From: an uncultured Anaerococcus sp.
GTDB lineage: Bacteria; Bacillota; Clostridia; Tissierellales; Peptoniphilaceae
Reading direction: 5' to 3'
Length of the DNA: 18,911 nt
Assembly (NCBI RefSeq): GCF_943908415.1
Contig: NZ_CALTSY010000033.1
Location: 1-18,911 of the forward strand
The position numbers were made by a program, and so were the translations under genes. Below the pieces are notes generated by a model. It did not search any database, was not told the origin of the DNA, and saw only the letters and a list, made by a program, of their open reading frames with translations. Below are positions 15,934 to 18,911 of the stretch, one piece after another. Every line of letters starts with the position of its first letter. Positions within the stretch are counted from its first letter, which is position 1.

Positions 15934-15962
15934 TTGACAATTAAAAGATACAATAGTTAAAT
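15934..15962 (+). promoter_or_regulatory. Sigma-A-like promoter of the copper operon
   Basis: A perfect -35 TTGACA (15934-15939), a 17-base spacer and a -10-like TTAAAT (15957-15962). Transcription should begin near 15969, which is the first base of the palindromic operator, so a bound repressor would block the start site. Confidence 0.6.
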
Positions 15963-15968
15963 AATACT

Positions 15969-15987
15969 AACACCCCCTATGGGTGTT
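15969..15987. promoter_or_regulatory. Probable CsoR operator upstream of copA
   Basis: AACACCC-CCTAT-GGGTGTT is a perfect 7-bp inverted repeat around a 5-base centre, with a GC-rich C/G-run core unlike its A/T-rich surroundings. CsoR family operators in Firmicutes are palindromes of this kind (a C-run facing a G-run). It overlaps the expected transcription start. With csoR as the last gene of the operon, this suggests an autoregulated loop. Confidence 0.75.
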
Positions 15988-16000
15988 GGAAGGAGCTTAT

Positions 16001-18583
16001 ATGAAAAGACGTTTCGATGTAACGGGAATGACTTGTGCATCTTGCCAAGCAAATGTTACAAGAGCCGTTGAGAAACTTGGAGTAAATGATGTCAATGTCA
16101 ATCTTATCAGTGAATCTATGAGCGTTGACTATGACGAAGATAAGATAAATCAAGATGATATAATCGGCGCTGTTGAAAAAATAGGATATGGCGCTAGTCT
16201 AAAAGATCAAGAAAAAAAATCTAGTGATAAAACTAGTGACAAAGAGGCTGATGAAGAAGCTAACACTAAATTTAGGTTAAAAGTTTCTTTTGGATTTTTA
16301 ATACCACTTTTGTACCTAGCTATGGGTCCTATGATTGGTTTGCCAATCCCTAACTTTGTTAGCGGAGCTAAAGGAGCTATTAACAATGCTTTTATACAGT
16401 TTTTGTTAACTATTCCAGTTTTGATAGTTAACAAGAAGTTTTTTATAAATGGTTTCAAGGGGCTATTTAATAAAGCGGCTAATATGGATACTTTGGTTGC
16501 CCTAGGTGCTAGTGCTGCTACTTTCTACGGTATATTTGTAATATTTAGAATGGCCTATGGTCTAGGTTTTGGCTATCCAGAACTAGTAGATAGGTATATG
16601 CACAATTTATATTTCGAATCAGCAGCTGTTATTCTAACATTGATTACCTTAGGTAAGTTTTTTGAAGCAAGGTCTAAAGGTCAAACTAAGGCTTCCTTAG
16701 AAAATCTGATGAACCTCGCTCCTAAAAAAGCTACAGTAATAGTAGATGGCAAGCAAAAAGAAGTAGATGTAGAAGATATAAATAAGGGAGATATAATTCT
16801 AATCAAACCAGGAGATTCTATACCTGTAGATGGAGAGATTATAGAAGGGTCTTCCCTACTTGATGAATCAGCTATAACAGGCGAGTCTATACCTGTTAAC
16901 AAAACAATAGGTGATGAAGTTATCACAGCAACCATAAACAAAGAAGGCTCATTTAAGTTTAAAGCTACAAATGTAGGTGAAGATACAACCTTAGCTCAAA
17001 TTATAAATTTGGTCAATGAGGCCAATGAAACAAAGGCCCCTATTGCAAAAATGGCAGATCAAATCGCAGCTGTTTTTGTTCCAGCTGTCATAATTATTTC
17101 CATTCTTACATTTGTAATATGGATTGCACTAGGTTATGATTTTGAGTTTGCCTTAAACTTAATGATTGCCGTGTTAGTGATATCTTGTCCATGTGCCTTA
17201 GGTCTTGCAACTCCTATGGCTATAATGGTATCAACAGGTAAATCTGCTGAACTTGGATTACTTTTTAAAAATGCTGAAAGTTTAGAAAACCTAAGCAAAG
17301 TAGATACAGTCTTATTAGATAAGACTGGTACCATAACTGAAGGTAGCCCAAAAGTAACAGATATATATACTAGTATGGATAAAGATGAATTTATGATGCT
17401 TGCAGCATCTTTAGAAAATTCATCAGAACATCCATTAAGTACTGCGATAGTAAAATATGCAAAAGATAATAATATAAATCCAGAAAATGTAGAAAATTTC
17501 AACGCTATTTCTGGTAAAGGTATCAAAGCTAGCTATAAGGATGAAGTTTATTATGCAGGAAATATCAATCTTATGGATGATATGAACATAGACTTACTAG
17601 ACTATGAAAAAATTGCAGATAAATATTCCAATGATGGTAAGACTTCTATGTACTTTGCTAATAAAGACAAAGTTATAGGTATTATTGCTGCAATGGATCT
17701 TGCAAAAGAAGATTCCAAATATGCAATTGACGAGCTTAAAAACTTAGGATACGAAGTAACTATGGTTACTGGTGATAATAAAAATACTGCAGAATCTATA
17801 AGAAAAAAACTAGGTATAGATAAAAAGTTTGCTGAGGTCCTACCTGGTGATAAAGATAAAGTTGTAAAAGAACTCCAAGATATGGGTAAGAAAGTAACAA
17901 TGGTAGGTGATGGAATAAATGATGCTCCTGCACTTGCTAGAAGTGATATAGGCATGGCCATAGGAAATGGTACAGATGTAGCTATAGATTCAGCTGATGT
18001 AGTTCTTATGAGAAACTCACTGTTAGATATAGTAAGTTCTATGGAACTATCAAAGGCTACAATCAAAACAATTAAACAAAACTTATTCTGGGCTTTTTTC
18101 TATAATGTTATGCTTATACCAGTAGCAGCTGGAGTTTTATATCCATTTACAGGCATTACACTTAATCCAATGTTTGCAGCCTTTGCGATGAGTGTATCCT
18201 CTGTTTTTGTTTGTCTTAACTCATTAAGACTTAAAGCCTTTAAACCAAATTTTAAAAATCAAGAGGCTATAGATAAATTAGAATATAAGAATGATTCGAT
18301 AGACAAAAATAACCTACCACATGATAAAAATAAGAATTTAAAAGGAGAAGAAAAAATGACAGAAACAAATAAATTAATAGTAAATGTAGACGGAATGACA
18401 TGCGAACACTGTAAAGCTAATGTTACAAAAGCACTTGAAAATTTATCATTTGTAAAAAAAGCAAATGTAAGTCTAGATGATAAAAATGCAGAAGTAGACT
18501 TCTTTGGAGCAGCAGAAGAAGATGCAATCAAAGATGCAATAACTGAAGCAGGTTACGAATTTAAAGGTATTGAATATAAATAA
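16001..18583 (+). CDS. copA: Cu(I)-exporting P1B-type ATPase with N- and C-terminal metal-binding domains
   Basis: An 860-residue membrane pump that exports Cu(I). Residues 1-68 form a heavy-metal-associated domain (GMTCASC, C12 and C15). The catalytic core follows: TM helices from about 95, TGES at 293-296, CPC at 396-398 in TM6, the phosphorylated D440 in DKTGT, HP at 477-478, TGDN at 590-593, and GDGINDAP at 636-643. TM7 has YN (701-702) and TM8 has M-x-x-SS (730-734), the Cu(I)-specific P1B-1 signature. A hydrophilic linker of about 35 residues (750-785) leads to a second metal-binding domain at 786-860. The start is the ATG at 16001, with AAGGAG about 6 nt upstream; an earlier in-frame GTG lies inside the operator and is unlikely. 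csoR overlaps its stop. Confidence 0.96.
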   Translation: MKRRFDVTGMTCASCQANVTRAVEKLGVNDVNVNLISESMSVDYDEDKINQDDIIGAVEKIGYGASLKDQEKKSSDKTSDKEADEEANTKFRLKVSFGFLIPLLYLAMGPMIGLPIPNFVSGAKGAINNAFIQFLLTIPVLIVNKKFFINGFKGLFNKAANMDTLVALGASAATFYGIFVIFRMAYGLGFGYPELVDRYMHNLYFESAAVILTLITLGKFFEARSKGQTKASLENLMNLAPKKATVIVDGKQKEVDVEDINKGDIILIKPGDSIPVDGEIIEGSSLLDESAITGESIPVNKTIGDEVITATINKEGSFKFKATNVGEDTTLAQIINLVNEANETKAPIAKMADQIAAVFVPAVIIISILTFVIWIALGYDFEFALNLMIAVLVISCPCALGLATPMAIMVSTGKSAELGLLFKNAESLENLSKVDTVLLDKTGTITEGSPKVTDIYTSMDKDEFMMLAASLENSSEHPLSTAIVKYAKDNNINPENVENFNAISGKGIKASYKDEVYYAGNINLMDDMNIDLLDYEKIADKYSNDGKTSMYFANKDKVIGIIAAMDLAKEDSKYAIDELKNLGYEVTMVTGDNKNTAESIRKKLGIDKKFAEVLPGDKDKVVKELQDMGKKVTMVGDGINDAPALARSDIGMAIGNGTDVAIDSADVVLMRNSLLDIVSSMELSKATIKTIKQNLFWAFFYNVMLIPVAAGVLYPFTGITLNPMFAAFAMSVSSVFVCLNSLRLKAFKPNFKNQEAIDKLEYKNDSIDKNNLPHDKNKNLKGEEKMTETNKLIVNVDGMTCEHCKANVTKALENLSFVKKANVSLDDKNAEVDFFGAAEEDAIKDAITEAGYEFKGIEYK
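16211..16236 (+). other. Candidate -1 frameshift site after the first metal-binding domain
   Basis: Codons 71-73 of copA are GAA AAA AAA, so an A8 run at 16212-16219 gives a potential A AAA AAA slippery heptamer. In the -1 frame the next codons are ATC then TAG (16222-16224). Slippage would yield a protein of 74 residues made of just the N-terminal HMA domain. A short CTAGT/ACTAG hairpin (16221-16236) follows. Such a shift is known in E. coli copA, but poly-A runs are also common in A/T-rich genes. Confidence 0.35.
18356..18583 (+). CDS. copZ: CopZ-like copper chaperone nested in frame at the 3' end of copA
   Basis: The last 76 codons of copA are also a well-formed gene of their own: ATG at 18356 with AAAGGAG (18341-18347) 8 bases upstream, the best ribosome-binding site in the copper operon. 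The 75-residue product is a single beta-alpha-beta-beta-alpha-beta HMA domain with the copper motif GMTCEHC (C16, C19), of usual CopZ length. Stand-alone copZ is often found next to copA and csoR in Firmicutes. A free cytosolic form would carry Cu(I) to the pump and to CsoR, while the full-length pump also carries the domain at its C-terminus. That both forms are made is an inference. Confidence 0.7.
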   Translation: MTETNKLIVNVDGMTCEHCKANVTKALENLSFVKKANVSLDDKNAEVDFFGAAEEDAIKDAITEAGYEFKGIEYK

Positions 18584-18858
18584 TGCATGCTGATAAGGCA
18601 AAGACTATAAGAAAATTAAAAACCGTCGGTGGACAAATCGATGGTTTAGTTAAAATGGTTGAGGATGATAGATATTGTATAGATGTAAGTAACCAAATTA
18701 TGGCATCTATATCTATACTTAAAAATATTAATAAAGATGTACTTTCAGCCCACCTTAGTCATTGTGTTTATGAAGCTTTAGGACACGATGATCCAGATGA
18801 TGCTAAAGAAAAGCTAGCAGAGATTGAAGGTATCATCAATAAACTCAACAAACTATAA
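18583..18858 (+). CDS. csoR: CsoR-family copper-sensing transcriptional repressor
   Basis: A 91-residue all-helical repressor of the CsoR/RcnR family. The Cu(I) ligands of true CsoR are present as C32 (YCIDV), H57 and C61 (AHLSHCV). The spacings (25, then H-x3-C) match those of M. tuberculosis C36/H61/C65, so copper is the likely effector rather than nickel or formaldehyde. The N-terminal TIRKLKTVGGQIDGLVKMVEDDRYC block is typical. The ATG overlaps the copA/copZ stop (TAATG). The only purine-rich stretch (AAAGG near 18563-18567) is too far, so translation is probably coupled to copA. It should repress its own operon through the operator at 15969-15987. Confidence 0.95.
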   Translation: MHADKAKTIRKLKTVGGQIDGLVKMVEDDRYCIDVSNQIMASISILKNINKDVLSAHLSHCVYEALGHDDPDDAKEKLAEIEGIINKLNKL

Positions 18859-18907
18859 AAGGTGATGTTGCAGAATAGGTAAATCCATTCTGCTCATCAC
18901 TTTTTTT
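18859..18907 (+). terminator. Intrinsic terminator of the copper operon
   Basis: GTGATG (18862-18867) pairs with CATCAC (18895-18900). After a small internal loop, CAGAAT (18871-18876) pairs with ATTCTG (18887-18892) around a 10-base loop, and seven U follow. A-rich bases flank the 5' side. It lies 3 bases past the csoR stop codon. Confidence 0.9.
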
Positions 18908-18911
18908 CTTG

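Noticed and set aside
15983..16000. In-frame GTG giving copA six extra residues
   Set aside because: It lies in the right arm of the operator and would overlap the ribosome-binding site; the ATG at 16001 has ideal spacing.
17602..18066. Long open frame on the - strand within copA
   Set aside because: It is a shadow of the copA frame; its translation is Ser/Ile/Leu-rich with no recognisable domain or ribosome-binding site. The other antisense frames in copA and the + strand frames in gatA, gatB, ligA and pcrA are the same.

Overview
This window looks like chromosomal DNA of a low-GC (about 30% by eye) Gram-positive anaerobe of the Firmicutes. It is most like the anaerobic-coccus group Tissierellia/Peptoniphilaceae (Anaerococcus-like), although that placement is an inference from gene content and codon use. 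Supporting signs are Bacillus/Clostridium-type gene neighbourhoods (pcrA-ligA-gatCAB; acpS-nnrD-alr-mazF), MurT-GatD lipid II amidation, GatCAB tRNA amidation, a formate-THF ligase and a CsoR copper repressor. Coding density is very high. No gap longer than about 200 bases lacks a gene, and no rRNA, tRNA or CRISPR is visible.

Positions 1-15900 are almost entirely leftward (- strand). In order of transcription: acyP (acylphosphatase); murT-gatD-fhs (lipid II isoglutaminyl synthase and formate-THF ligase); a monocistronic-looking TrpR-like regulator of the YerC family; then pcrA-ligA-gatC-gatA-gatB from an extended -10 promoter, closed by a hairpin terminator that overlaps the gatB stop codon. 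Last comes mtaD, an AcpS-NnrD fusion, alr and mazF, joined by 4-bp or 11-bp overlaps. The extreme left edge carries a short sequence resembling an insertion-sequence terminus.

Positions 15934-18911 are rightward and form a self-contained copper-resistance unit: a sigma-A-like promoter, a perfect 7+5+7 palindrome that fits a CsoR operator, the Cu(I) P1B-ATPase gene copA, csoR overlapping the copA stop, and an intrinsic terminator. CsoR would bind the operator in low copper. Cu(I) binding would release it, so that pump, chaperone and repressor are made together.

The most interesting feature is inside copA. The last 75 residues are a complete CopZ-like metallochaperone (MTCEHC motif), fused in frame after a hydrophilic linker. 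The fusion keeps its own strong ribosome-binding site (AAAGGAG, 8-nt spacer, ATG), so one gene probably gives both a two-domain pump and a free chaperone. An A8 tract directly after the N-terminal metal-binding domain has a -1-frame stop 3 nt later, which would release that domain too, much like the programmed frameshift known in E. coli copA. Other points are the AcpS-NnrD fusion, a MazF toxin with intact catalytic residues but no adjacent antitoxin, and a possibly leaderless murT mRNA.
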